Source: Bacteroidota bacterium (GTDB lineage: Bacteria; Bacteroidota; Bacteroidia; UKL13-3). From it: a stretch of DNA of 64,000 nucleotides. Positions 10,101 through 18,951 of this stretch are shown piece after piece. Where the stretch lies: positions 124,001 through 188,000 of the forward strand of contig JAIXSO010000047.1 of the NCBI GenBank assembly GCA_027484685.1. Direction: 5' to 3'. Below the pieces are notes generated by a model that was not told the DNA's origin, did not search any database, and saw only the letters and a program-made list of their open reading frames with translations. How positions within the stretch are numbered: position 1 is the first letter of the stretch; every line of letters starts with the position of its first letter. Position numbers and translations under genes: made by a program.

Positions 10101-10228
10101 TGATAAATCCTCGATTCGTCTTCATAAATAGCAGTTCTTTGAGCTGATGCACTGTTTTGCAAAAACAAAATCAATGCAAATGCACAAAATTTTAAATATT
10201 TTATAAAAGCTAATTTGCTCTGTAGCAT
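7109..10228 (-). CDS. Large tetratricopeptide-repeat protein
   Basis: The 1039-residue protein has a signal peptide (ending NSASAQ) and is otherwise almost entirely TPR helices. Repeated motifs such as YYYGYVCYRQANYQEAL, AYSYKVNKQFDKAIENF and ADEQLKNGNLQDAL follow the TPR pattern at about 34-residue spacing. The C-terminus is a Lys/Glu-rich helix. It is predicted to be a periplasmic or outer-membrane-associated scaffold. It is the first gene of a four-gene minus-strand operon (TPR, barrel, DUF4846, M23) with gaps of 37, 18 and 13 bases, so a structural role for envelope assembly is likely. Confidence 0.85.
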   Translation of the reverse strand: MLQSKLAFIKYLKFCAFALILFLQNSASAQRTAIYEDESRIYQRAIELFDKEKYAAAQKHFNMFADKIKDEVYVVNAKYYAATCAMELANNDAPKLLLNIIKKYPQYDKAVLAKYQLARHYYRNKDYKKAASMLVDFDDEYLDDNQQLEYYFIKGFCNFKIENFDESQKAFRKIKDPKTKYYEAVNYYYGYVCYRQANYQEALEHFGRVKNHKTFGPLSNVYVAQIYFAKKDYSQVIKYCDTITNPDVVIDVAGMLGQSHYIQKNYDKALPYLIKYMNEAPAVPSRNDFYRLAYSYKVNKQFDKAIENFLKVSEETDTLSQYSYFQLAECYLTIDKKNNARTAFNKCLSLGFIPSLNEEALFNTAKLSYEISTNSNALTNLTSFIESYPKSKYITEAKGLISNLLLTSKNYKEAIKILESIEDKDDKDLSTLQKIYYYRAEELYLQNDYKGADEYFNRVLASGKYNMQMVGLSYFWLAEIAYRDAAYSNAIVQFKKAQMVEELKAARFYNMSFYSLGYAYLKTVDYKNAIESFKKYAERDAQMSNPEVYTDAVTRIADCYFAEGSYQKSIEFYNIVINKDLNGSDYALYQKAMIQGVIKKSNDKIYTLGVLIERFPKSIFIDDALFEKADEQLKNGNLQDALKGFNNIIDNYPRSAFIRKAYLNKGLTLFNLAKDDEAIATMKILSTTYTNSDEARQGLVVLKNILVSKGESDTYFDFIKSLPNIVESASSQDSLTYQSAFNNYKAALEYYSKKDFNSANRDFSKASKGFGNYLNRFAGGYFTAKAYYYKAESDNALKAYDDALVGYEYTANAIRSDFTERSTRQTAVIYYLRKNYEKAFEYYAALERIAGNKDNLQLSLLGQLRAAMIMNKMDTATQVSFRYVNSGIATKEGLSDAKLNIARFFMARNKPDSAWADFQYLLKENKKNAIGAEVSYNIALIQYLRKDYKTSIKTIFEINDNFGEYEYWVAKSFILLADNYVAQKDYFQAKATLQSIIDEYSKDDLKIIALEKLKKIEEDEAKGKLEQKKKVDERIKSRD

Positions 10229-10347
10229 AAATTTATAAATTTTAGGGTAAGTAAATAAAGGTCAAATGTAAATTGCTTTTATTATTCAATAATCACATTG
10301 ATTTGGGCAGTGTATAGTTTGCTATTCAAATAACATTAAACAATAAA

Positions 10348-10384
10348 AAAGCGCTGCTATTTTAAACGTAAATAGCAGCGCTTT
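10348..10384 (-). terminator. Strong intrinsic terminator after the AsmA-like gene
   Basis: Fifteen-base arms AAAGCGCTGCTATTT (10348-10362) and AAATAGCAGCGCTTT (10370-10384) pair perfectly around a 7-base loop, with T/A tracts on both sides. It separates the AsmA-like gene from the TPR-led envelope operon. Confidence 0.9.
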
Positions 10385-10427
10385 CTTTTTAAGTATTGAA
10401 TTTATTTTACAATTCAGTTATTACATT

Positions 10428-13100
10428 TTAGTTTCCAAATAAACCTTTTAGTTTCTTTTTGGCTTCTTCCTCTAATTTGTTTTTAGCTTTATCTGCCTCA
10501 GCTTTTGCTTTGGCTTCAGCTTCTTTTTTCAATCTATCAGCTTCGGATTTAGCCTTAGTTTCTAATTCTTTTTTCTGTTTTTCAATTTCGGCTTTGGCTT
10601 GATCTTCCAATTCTTTTTTCTTTTTATTTAACTCATCGCTTAATTGATTTTTTAAACTACTAGCTTCATTTTTAGCAATATCAGCCAAGTTTGTGGTAAC
10701 AGTTGGTTTGGTAAAGGTACCACCTAATTTTAAACCAATATTCATTATTTCGTTTAACTTAACATTTGTTCCACCTTTTTGATTTAATTGAGCTAAAACA
10801 CCATCTAAAGCAGAATTGGCGCTTCCTAAATCTTTTCGAGGAATAGCAACTGTTCCTAAATAAGAAATAGTTTGATCTAAACCTGTTGAACCGCTCAAGT
10901 TTAAAGTTTGACCACCTAATTTTACATTAAATGGTTTGGTATTAACCCTTCCTCCTACTACTTCGTATTTGATAGAAACGTTTTTAAATTCTGCTTTTTT
11001 CCATTCATCGCGTTTAAACACATCAGCTATTTTATTAAATGCTTCAATATTGGTAACCGAAGCATTGTTTAGTTGTAAATCGCCAGCAATGTATGTTTTT
11101 TCATAAATAGGCATCATTTTATTATCTAATTCCGTGGTGAATTTAGAAATTGATGTATTGAAAACTCCAGTCATTTTCTCCGCAATTGGAGCTATTTTTT
11201 GAACAGTATTAAATGTTTTAAAAGCTGTTGGAATATCTAAATTTTTAATTCCAAAAGCCATTTCTACTGTTGGTTTTTTAGGATTGGTTGTTTCGTAATA
11301 ACCATCCATTGTCATGCTGCTACCAAGCATGTTTAAAGCTACTTTGCTAAAAGTAAGTTTTTGATTAGCCACTTTAACCATTCCATTAAAATTAGTAATA
11401 CTATAATTGGTATAAAGTAATTTAGCTATTGAACTGGTTAAAGTAAAATCAATATTCCCTGGAATTTCAACTACAGCCATTCCACTTGTATCGGCTCCAG
11501 CAGAAGTTGCAGCAGTTGAAGTATCAGTGCTATTTGATAAAAACTGATTTGCGTTCATCATATTACTTTTAAAATTTAAGTTACCAACCAAAGTTCCTTT
11601 ACCAAAAAAGTATGGAAAAAAGTTACTTAAATCGCCATTCATTTGCATATCGCTATTACCAATTTTAGCATCAAAATTTGAAAGTGTAACTGTTTTTGGA
11701 TTAAATGCCAAAGTAGCAGTACTTAATTTCATACCTTGCGGTAATTCAGCTGATTTATAGTTAATTCCATTAACTGCAATGGTTCCACGAGCATTAAAGT
11801 TTTCGTAGTTTTTATTTTCAATATCGCTAATTTTACCTTTTGCAGCAAAATCAGAAGTTAATAAACCCGAAAGTATAGTTCCGGCTGGCATTGGCACTAT
11901 TTTTACAACATTATCCAAATTCAATTTACCTTTTAAATGTGCATCAATAAATGGATCTTTCATTGGATTTTCGGCTAATAATTTAGCATCAAATGGATCG
12001 CCTTGTAATTCAAAGTGCATTTTAGCTAAATTAATTATGGTATGGTCTAAATTGCCATCAGCATTGGTTACATGAAAATCAATGCCAACATTTTCGACAG
12101 GTGCAGGCAATGCTGGATATTTAAACCAACCTTGCTCTACCATTAAGTTAAAGGCAAATGCAGGCAATTGTTTATCGTTAAAAGTTCCTTTTGCAAAACC
12201 ATCAAAAGCCAATTTACCTTTTGATTGAATATCTTTAAATGATGAACTATAAATAGCTGGTATTAAAGATAAAAAGTCTTTGAAATCGTTTTTCTTAGCA
12301 GCATATTTTAAATCCATATTTATATCATTACCTGCCATTTGCACAAAACCATCCATTTTAAAAATCAATTCGTTCAATCCAAACTCATTGTCTTTAAAAG
12401 TATATTTACTTTCTTTTTGATTGGCTTCAATTTCGGCTTTAAAAGTAGTGTGAACCTTACTTAAATAATTAATATTAGCCATGGCATAAGTCAATTTAGC
12501 TATGTCTAAATCGTGTTTCATACTGAAAATATCTTGGTTAAAATCACCGTTTAAGGTATAATTCATCCCATCTATTTCACTACTCATATTTCCAACTTTA
12601 TCGTTGTAACTGATGTAAGCATTTTCTATTTCAAGTTTTTTTAGCAATACATCAAATTTGGCAGGCTCGCCAGTTGTTTCGGTTTTTGTGGTATCGGCCG
12701 ATGGTTTAGCAATATCCCAATTGGCTTTACCATTACTCAATACAATGGCATGAATACGAGGTTGATTTAAATAAACGTTTCTAATTTTTATTTGTCCACC
12801 ATTGATAACGCTCATTAAATCCATTGAAACTTCCAATTTATTAATGGCTAATAATGTATCAAACTCAAATTCTTCAATACCCACTACTTCAATGTTTTTC
12901 ATGGTTAAGGTAAAATCGGGGAACGATTTTAAAATACTAAAGCCAATATCATCGCTAAACTTTACTTTGGCATTAATATTTTTATTGGCTTCTTCGGTTA
13001 CTAAACCCACTATTTTACTTTTAAAAATAAAAGGCAGTGCTACCACAGTAATTATTAAAAGTCCTAGAACAATTAAACTAATCTTTAGTGCTTTTTTCAT
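10428..13100 (-). CDS. AsmA-family envelope protein with charged coiled-coil tail
   Basis: I place the start at 13100, giving MKKALKIS and an N-terminal membrane anchor (about residues 4-25). A longer frame would add 14 residues of no protein character. The body (about 890 residues) has the AsmA/TamB-like features: an N-terminal AsmA domain with repeated beta strands, LxGxLNLDNV and GKGTLVGNLNF segments, and a C-terminal AsmA_2-like part with LNLSGSTGLDQTISY. The last 80 residues are a Lys/Glu/Ala coiled coil. AsmA-like proteins bridge the periplasm and are linked to lipid transfer to the outer membrane. The gene has its own terminator at 10348-10384. Confidence 0.85.
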   Translation of the reverse strand: MKKALKISLIVLGLLIITVVALPFIFKSKIVGLVTEEANKNINAKVKFSDDIGFSILKSFPDFTLTMKNIEVVGIEEFEFDTLLAINKLEVSMDLMSVINGGQIKIRNVYLNQPRIHAIVLSNGKANWDIAKPSADTTKTETTGEPAKFDVLLKKLEIENAYISYNDKVGNMSSEIDGMNYTLNGDFNQDIFSMKHDLDIAKLTYAMANINYLSKVHTTFKAEIEANQKESKYTFKDNEFGLNELIFKMDGFVQMAGNDINMDLKYAAKKNDFKDFLSLIPAIYSSSFKDIQSKGKLAFDGFAKGTFNDKQLPAFAFNLMVEQGWFKYPALPAPVENVGIDFHVTNADGNLDHTIINLAKMHFELQGDPFDAKLLAENPMKDPFIDAHLKGKLNLDNVVKIVPMPAGTILSGLLTSDFAAKGKISDIENKNYENFNARGTIAVNGINYKSAELPQGMKLSTATLAFNPKTVTLSNFDAKIGNSDMQMNGDLSNFFPYFFGKGTLVGNLNFKSNMMNANQFLSNSTDTSTAATSAGADTSGMAVVEIPGNIDFTLTSSIAKLLYTNYSITNFNGMVKVANQKLTFSKVALNMLGSSMTMDGYYETTNPKKPTVEMAFGIKNLDIPTAFKTFNTVQKIAPIAEKMTGVFNTSISKFTTELDNKMMPIYEKTYIAGDLQLNNASVTNIEAFNKIADVFKRDEWKKAEFKNVSIKYEVVGGRVNTKPFNVKLGGQTLNLSGSTGLDQTISYLGTVAIPRKDLGSANSALDGVLAQLNQKGGTNVKLNEIMNIGLKLGGTFTKPTVTTNLADIAKNEASSLKNQLSDELNKKKKELEDQAKAEIEKQKKELETKAKSEADRLKKEAEAKAKAEADKAKNKLEEEAKKKLKGLFGN

Positions 13101-13197
13101 ATAAATAAGATAAGAAATTAAGAATGGCGAAAATAATGCCAATTAAGTAATTATTGAAGTTTTTATTTGGAATAGAAGAAAAACTTCTGTTAAACGG

Positions 13198-15357
13198 TTA
13201 AATAGCCAACTGATTTGGTATTTCAATGGTGAAGGTAGTACCTTTTCCAAGTTCACTATCAACCAAAATTTTACCTTTATGCATTTCGATGGTTTTATAA
13301 ACTATTGACATACCTAAGCCTGTTCCCTCGCCAACTTCTTTGGTTGTAAAAAATGGATCAAACATTTTATTTACCACATCAGGTGTCATTCCAATGCCAT
13401 TATCGCTAAAAGTTATAACAAATTTGCCACTTACTATTTCGGTTTTAATAGTAATAACCCCACCAATTTCGTAATTCCATTTTTTATTAACCGCATAAAT
13501 TGAATTGCTCAATAAATTCATAAACACTTGATTCATTTTACCAGGAAAATGTTCAATAACTCCGTTTTCGGCTTTAAATATTTTATCAACTTTAATTTTG
13601 TTATTCAATTGATTATTAAGCAATACCAATGTACTATTTATACCTTCGTGAATATCTGCAAATTTGGTTTCAAACTCATCGGAACGCGAAAATACTTTTA
13701 AACCTTTAACTATTTCAGTAGTTCTATTTGCACCTTCTTCAATTCCTTTCAACAAAAATTCAATTTCCTCATTTAAGTAATCAAAATCCAAATCCTGTTT
13801 CAAATTATTGATACGTTTGGTTTTTAACTCCACCGTTTCGTCTAGTTTAGCAATTTGTTCTATTTGATTAACCAAGTCAATAACCATTAAAACATCTCGC
13901 TTTAGTGGTTTAATATTGCCTGAAACAAAATTGATTGGATTATTTATTTCATGTGCAATACCAGCAGTAAGCTGACCTAATGAAGACATTTTTTCTTTTT
14001 CTATTAACTGAATTTGGGTATCTTTAAGAACAGTAAGCGTTTCGCTCAATTGCTTGTTTGATTCGGTTAATTCATTAGTTCTTTCTTTAACCTTTTGCTC
14101 TAACCTCACATTTTGCTCTTTGGTAATTTCTTCATTTAACTTAGAAACTTTTACCGCTTGTAATTGAGCTTTTTGTTCTTCAATTTTTAACAAATTGTAT
14201 TTATCGGCTTGCGCAATGCTTAATAATATTACTTGCAATGCACTGCCATAAAGCATTATTTGAGAAGTAAATAAATTGTATGGGAGGACTTGAAAATCAG
14301 TTAAAATAAATACAATGATACCAACAAATAATGCCGACCAAGAAACAAAATAAAATGTAGCTAATCTATTCCCTTTTAAAACTAAATTCAACGAAATTGA
14401 TAACATTATTATTGCAATAGTAAGTTGAACAGGTTGAATAATAGAATACGCTAAACTAATATTACCACTAATACTGATAAGCATTATTAAACAATAAATT
14501 ACATGGTAAAAATTAAATACTTTAACTAAAACCTTATTCGTTTTTTTAAGTTGGAGAAATGATTTTGCATACTCAATACCAGAAATACTAACTAAGCACG
14601 TGAAAAGATATATGCTTTGATTTGCCATAAAGTGATTTTCAGGCCACAAAAACAAATTAGTATATCCTTGTAAACTTGATTGTGTTAGCAAAATAAAAAA
14701 GGTATGAAACAAATACCATACATAAGTTTTTCTATCATCTTTAATACTTATTGCCAAAAACATATTATAAAATAAAAGTGCTAGAATTATACCAACATAA
14801 AAACCAAAAAACAAAAACCTATTAAGCCAAATAGTATTAAATGATTCAGTGTTTCTATAATAAATTGGTATAAATAATTGACCTTTAGACGAAACTCTAA
14901 TGTAGTAATTAATGGTATCATTTGGATTGATGTTTACTTCAAATGTAAATCCGCTGACCGCATTTTTTGAATCCGCAATTTTAAAATCAGTACCATAAGT
15001 TTCGCCAATTTGTTTCAATCGTCCATCAACCAGACCAAATAATTCAACTTTGTTAATATTTAACTGATCAATACATAAGTAACCACTATTTTTAAAATTT
15101 GAATTATTGTGTAACCTTATTTTAAGCCAAACAGTATGTTTAGTAACTTTAAAATTAAGAAATTTTTGCTGAGATTCTGTAAATCTTGCACTTGTAACAA
15201 TTTCATTTAAACTTATTTCATTTGTTGTATCTAAGTAATATGAAATTTTATCAGCCAAATTAATCTCCTTAGATATATTATCAATGGATACTAATTTTTG
15301 AGAATTAGATTTAAATACAAAAGCAAAACACAGTAGAAAAAAAAAGGCTACTCTCAT
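13198..15357 (-). CDS. 7TM-DISM sensor histidine kinase
   Basis: The 719-residue kinase has a signal peptide, an extracytoplasmic 7TMR-DISMED2 domain (about 25-155), seven membrane spans (about 170-390), a coiled coil (about 395-455), and a kinase core. The phospho-accepting residue is His469 in GIAHEINNPINF. The ATPase domain shows NSIYAV (N box), DNGIGM (G1) and GEGTGLGMSI (G2). All catalytic boxes are present. The start overlaps the upstream GNAT-like gene by 4 bases, so the two are translationally coupled. The likely partners are the two response regulators encoded divergently at 18426 and 18952. The signal is unknown. Confidence 0.9.
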   Translation of the reverse strand: MRVAFFFLLCFAFVFKSNSQKLVSIDNISKEINLADKISYYLDTTNEISLNEIVTSARFTESQQKFLNFKVTKHTVWLKIRLHNNSNFKNSGYLCIDQLNINKVELFGLVDGRLKQIGETYGTDFKIADSKNAVSGFTFEVNINPNDTINYYIRVSSKGQLFIPIYYRNTESFNTIWLNRFLFFGFYVGIILALLFYNMFLAISIKDDRKTYVWYLFHTFFILLTQSSLQGYTNLFLWPENHFMANQSIYLFTCLVSISGIEYAKSFLQLKKTNKVLVKVFNFYHVIYCLIMLISISGNISLAYSIIQPVQLTIAIIMLSISLNLVLKGNRLATFYFVSWSALFVGIIVFILTDFQVLPYNLFTSQIMLYGSALQVILLSIAQADKYNLLKIEEQKAQLQAVKVSKLNEEITKEQNVRLEQKVKERTNELTESNKQLSETLTVLKDTQIQLIEKEKMSSLGQLTAGIAHEINNPINFVSGNIKPLKRDVLMVIDLVNQIEQIAKLDETVELKTKRINNLKQDLDFDYLNEEIEFLLKGIEEGANRTTEIVKGLKVFSRSDEFETKFADIHEGINSTLVLLNNQLNNKIKVDKIFKAENGVIEHFPGKMNQVFMNLLSNSIYAVNKKWNYEIGGVITIKTEIVSGKFVITFSDNGIGMTPDVVNKMFDPFFTTKEVGEGTGLGMSIVYKTIEMHKGKILVDSELGKGTTFTIEIPNQLAI

Positions 15358-16061
15358 AAAAACATATTTTTAAAATTTAACTCCAAACTCAGTTGTAAAT
15401 TTATATCAAAAACTTTGCTTTCGCCAATGTGTTGAATTATTTTGTTAGGGGTTTCATACATTGAAAGAATATCCTTTTCGAATTCAGGATCTCCAAATGT
15501 TATATTCTTTAAATTTTCTATTTTTACAGCAGTAGCCACTAAATCTAATTTGGGGTAATTAAATGTTCCATTATTGCCAACCTCTTCTAAAATTTTAAAA
15601 CCAGAATTTTGACATGTTTTTACTGTATAGGGAGCACATAATGCAAAAAGGGATTTTATTTCTATTTGCATAGCAAGGGCAACACCTATTTTAATTAAAA
15701 ATTGACCCAATCCCCTTCCTGAAATATACTTAGAGTTCCATAAGCCACACAACTCAGCAGCACCAACACCTTTATATCCATTTACTAAGTTTATTATTTT
15801 ATCATCAACCACTTTAATAGCTTCTACTAGCGGAATTGGCGCAAAGTCATTAACAATATGAATTCTTTCTCCACCATAAACCGATTTACCATCTTCACTC
15901 TCAATAACCATAACTATTACCCCTGGATTGTAAAACCACGATTTGTTAGAAGTCGTAACTTTTGTTATACCATGTTCTAACAACACATTTTTATGGCCTT
16001 CTGCAAATAATTCGCACGTTGGTTCGTCATCTATGGCTCTAAAAGCTCTTATTCTTAACAT
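15354..16061 (-). CDS. GNAT-like acyltransferase of unknown substrate
   Basis: The 235-residue protein has an SGRGLGQFL segment at residues 114-122, which fits the acyl-CoA pyrophosphate loop (R/Q-x-x-G-x-G/A) of the GNAT fold, and a following SLFALCAPYTV strand. The N-terminal half is compatible with a GNAT or autoinducer-synthase-like fold. The C-terminal 60 residues are unassigned. It sits 9 bases after the E1/nitroreductase gene and overlaps the histidine kinase gene by 4 bases, so it belongs to the same signalling or biosynthetic unit. The substrate is unknown, and the fold assignment rests mainly on the one motif. Confidence 0.6.
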   Translation of the reverse strand: MLRIRAFRAIDDEPTCELFAEGHKNVLLEHGITKVTTSNKSWFYNPGVIVMVIESEDGKSVYGGERIHIVNDFAPIPLVEAIKVVDDKIINLVNGYKGVGAAELCGLWNSKYISGRGLGQFLIKIGVALAMQIEIKSLFALCAPYTVKTCQNSGFKILEEVGNNGTFNYPKLDLVATAVKIENLKNITFGDPEFEKDILSMYETPNKIIQHIGESKVFDINLQLSLELNFKNMFL

Positions 16062-16070
16062 GGCTTTTTA

Positions 16071-18317
16071 TTACTTTTTGTAATAAAATATTTTATCAAT
16101 TGATTTACGTATTGAACGAGCGGAGGGCTCGTTTGCATGGTGCAATTTAAACATAAAAATAGGTGTATCTTTACCACTTAATTTCCACAATTCGAAGTTT
16201 TTTAAATACATTTTATACAACAACTCTTTTGAATTAATATCAAATGAATTTTCATTACTGTCTAACAATCGTTGAAACATGAAAAGCGAAGCAGATATTG
16301 GATGAAAAGCCATTCCCAAACCATTTGCTTTTAACCAAATACGTTGTAATGCAGCACCACCTTTTATGTAATTAATATCCGATAACTCATTTGCTATTAT
16401 TAAACCAACTGTGGAAGAATTTAATACTGCTTTTTTCGACATTTTTTTAAATCCTGTACCATTTTTCCAATTTCGAAGGTATGCTATGGCATTTTCGTCA
16501 GAGGCAAGCAATAATGCAGCTTTATCACTTTCACTTATTTCCATAGTTTCTATATCAATACCATCGGCAGTTTCTAAAGTTTGTTTTTGATTCCACCTCA
16601 TTTCTTTTTTAAATAAGTCGTAATGCCCTTGTGGGTGTAGAACTCTTAACATATCGGTTGTGGTAACAATTTCAGCCACTGCCTGCAAATCTTCATCACT
16701 ATTTAGCCATTTAACACTAATGCCATCTAATAGTTTAATTTCATCATTCAACAATTCTATTTGAACGTTATCAATGACTGATTTTTCGGCAACTTTTCTA
16801 TTGGTAACTCTTAATTGAATAAATTGGTTTAATTCATCTACCACAATGGTAGATTTTTCAAACTGAACAACTGCTATTAGCTCTTTTAAATTATTGTTTG
16901 GAAATAACTTTGTATGAATTACCAAAGCATGTTTAGATGCTTCAATTTTTAGGTTTTCGAGTGCAGCTCCAAAACCAACATAAGAGCCTAAATTTTTATA
17001 ATCTAAAAATGAATAAGAAACTGCAATTTCATGGTATAAATACAATATATTATTACTCCAAACCCAACGCCAAGGCTGCATATTACCGCCACTTGGAGCT
17101 AAGCTAGCAGCTTCTATTAATTGTTTGATAGTTTCGTTGGTTAACGATTCCGCATTATTGGTTAAACTATATAAATCTTGTTCTAATTGAGCATAATACT
17201 CAATTCCTTTTTCTATTGGTTCGTTTGAAGGGTTGTAAACATCGCTAAGAGGTTCATTTTTATCTTTTATTAGATCTTCCAAATCAATGTAAAACCTACC
17301 AGAAACATATAATTGATTTAACAAAATTCTACGAGCTACATCGGCACCCAAAGCACCACCCAAAACCACGGATGAAGCCAATTGAGGCCAAGTAGTTATG
17401 GTTTGTTCTACTTCCATCATGCTTGCTTTTAATCTCGCAGATATGTTGTGCATGCCTACCATTGGCAATACATAAGGGATTTTTTGTTCGTTGGTTAAAT
17501 CTTTAATTTTAGTTGGATCTAAATCACCAACCAAACCATGTAATAAAGGCCTATTTGGTTCTAAATCAAAACGTTCAATATCCATCATACCTCTATCGCT
17601 GGTATCCATAATTACAGGAATACCAAGCTCTTTAGCCTTATAACGACATTTTATTTTTATATCAAGTCCATCGCATTCATCTACCAATAAATCAAGCTTA
17701 CCACCCTTATTAAAAAAGTCTTCCATGTTTTCATCAGTTAAACCATCAAAAAAACAGGTAACTTTTAAAAAAGGATCAATTTCGGCAATTTCTCTCGCAG
17801 CTATAACTACTTTAGGCAGACCCAAATTATGAACTCCAGTGCGAATTCTGTTTAAGTTACTTAATTCCAACACATCAAAATCAGCCAAACGAAGTTCACC
17901 AAAACCTCTTTCCATGGCTAAAGTTAAAGCTATGCTTTGCCCAACTGATAAACCAATAATTCCAATTTTTTTTGTAGCCAAAATACTACGTTCTTCAGGT
18001 GTAATTTTATATTGATTTCTATTAGTCCTTACTAATATAAACTCCTCTTCGGGTAATAAACGAACCAATCTGTTTGTCCATTCATAATAAACCCAAACAC
18101 CATATTCCGACAGCAATTTTCCGTTTAAATGTGCTTCTATTTTTTGCACATAATCATCATTAGATAACTTAACTGAAGGATTTTTTGATTTTATTAACTC
18201 CTTTAATTGATTGTATAAATCATCGTAAACCGCTGGATTTTTGGTATTAACAATTTGTTGTAATTGTAAATCTTGACGATTTTTAAAAATGGAGGCATTA
18301 AACACAAAATTTTCCAT
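16071..18317 (-). CDS. E1/ThiF-like adenylating domain fused to nitroreductase (Rv1355c-type)
   Basis: In this 748-residue protein residues 105-360 form a ThiF/MoeB-type E1 domain. It has the nucleotide loop GIIGLSVG (119-126) and the DFDVLELSNLNR motif (146-157), with Lys169 after it. I see no CxxC zinc pair. Residues from about 395 to the end match the FMN nitroreductase fold, with SLAPSGGNMQPWRW as the flavin-binding start. The architecture recalls Mycobacterium Rv1355c (annotated MoeY), which is from memory. The expected chemistry is carboxylate adenylation coupled to flavin redox, but no product is known. It leads an operon with the GNAT-like protein and the kinase, divergent from two response regulators. 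Confidence 0.8.
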   Translation of the reverse strand: MENFVFNASIFKNRQDLQLQQIVNTKNPAVYDDLYNQLKELIKSKNPSVKLSNDDYVQKIEAHLNGKLLSEYGVWVYYEWTNRLVRLLPEEEFILVRTNRNQYKITPEERSILATKKIGIIGLSVGQSIALTLAMERGFGELRLADFDVLELSNLNRIRTGVHNLGLPKVVIAAREIAEIDPFLKVTCFFDGLTDENMEDFFNKGGKLDLLVDECDGLDIKIKCRYKAKELGIPVIMDTSDRGMMDIERFDLEPNRPLLHGLVGDLDPTKIKDLTNEQKIPYVLPMVGMHNISARLKASMMEVEQTITTWPQLASSVVLGGALGADVARRILLNQLYVSGRFYIDLEDLIKDKNEPLSDVYNPSNEPIEKGIEYYAQLEQDLYSLTNNAESLTNETIKQLIEAASLAPSGGNMQPWRWVWSNNILYLYHEIAVSYSFLDYKNLGSYVGFGAALENLKIEASKHALVIHTKLFPNNNLKELIAVVQFEKSTIVVDELNQFIQLRVTNRKVAEKSVIDNVQIELLNDEIKLLDGISVKWLNSDEDLQAVAEIVTTTDMLRVLHPQGHYDLFKKEMRWNQKQTLETADGIDIETMEISESDKAALLLASDENAIAYLRNWKNGTGFKKMSKKAVLNSSTVGLIIANELSDINYIKGGAALQRIWLKANGLGMAFHPISASLFMFQRLLDSNENSFDINSKELLYKMYLKNFELWKLSGKDTPIFMFKLHHANEPSARSIRKSIDKIFYYKK

Positions 18318-18425
18318 AACTAATATTTTATATTTTTATTCTAAAGCAATATTTTTTATTACTTTTGTCAATATTAGTATTAAAACCATAATTATTTAAA
18401 AAGTTTTTATTCAATTAAAACTAAA

Positions 18426-18935
18426 ATGGAAAACGCAACCAATAACGAAAAAATTAAAATTCTTTATTTAGATGATGAAGAATTTAACTTACATGCTTTC
18501 AAAGCCACTTTTAGATTTACTTACCAAGTATTTGTTACTTCAAGCGCATCAGAAGCTTTAAAATTAATAGGTGAAAATAATATTCAAATAATAGTTTCAG
18601 ATCAAAGAATGCCAGATGTAACCGGTGTGGAATTTCTAAAAATGGTAGTTGAAAAATACCCAACTACCAAACGCATATTATTAACTGGCTACAGCGACCA
18701 AAATGATACCGTAAATGCTATTAATATTGGTAAAATATCAAAATTTGTAAATAAACCTTGGGACGAAAGCAATTTAAATAGCATTTTTCAAGAACTTTAT
18801 GCCCAATATTTACTTGAATTAGAAACCAAAGAGAAAGCTGACCAACTAGAAAATGTGGCCAAAGAAAGAGATTTATACAAAGAAGAGAGTGACCAAATTG
18901 AATTTATGTTACGTCAAAAATTATTAGAAGACTAA
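18426..18935 (+). CDS. Single-domain response regulator with coiled-coil tail
   Basis: The 169-residue protein is a CheY-like receiver. The acidic pair is Asp16-Asp17, the phospho-acceptor Asp59 (VSDQRMP), the switch Thr87 (LLTGYS), and Lys110 sits in an NKPWDE motif. A helical tail of about 45 residues follows and no DNA-binding or enzymatic domain is present. It is therefore likely to act by protein contact. A TACTTTTG element (18360-18367) upstream fits the Bacteroidota -7 promoter pattern. The gene is divergent from the E1/nitroreductase operon and is followed after 16 bases by a paralogue. The kinase encoded at 13198-15357 is the obvious candidate phosphodonor. Confidence 0.9.
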   Translation: MENATNNEKIKILYLDDEEFNLHAFKATFRFTYQVFVTSSASEALKLIGENNIQIIVSDQRMPDVTGVEFLKMVVEKYPTTKRILLTGYSDQNDTVNAINIGKISKFVNKPWDESNLNSIFQELYAQYLLELETKEKADQLENVAKERDLYKEESDQIEFMLRQKLLED

Positions 18936-18951
18936 AACCCATTAAACTATT

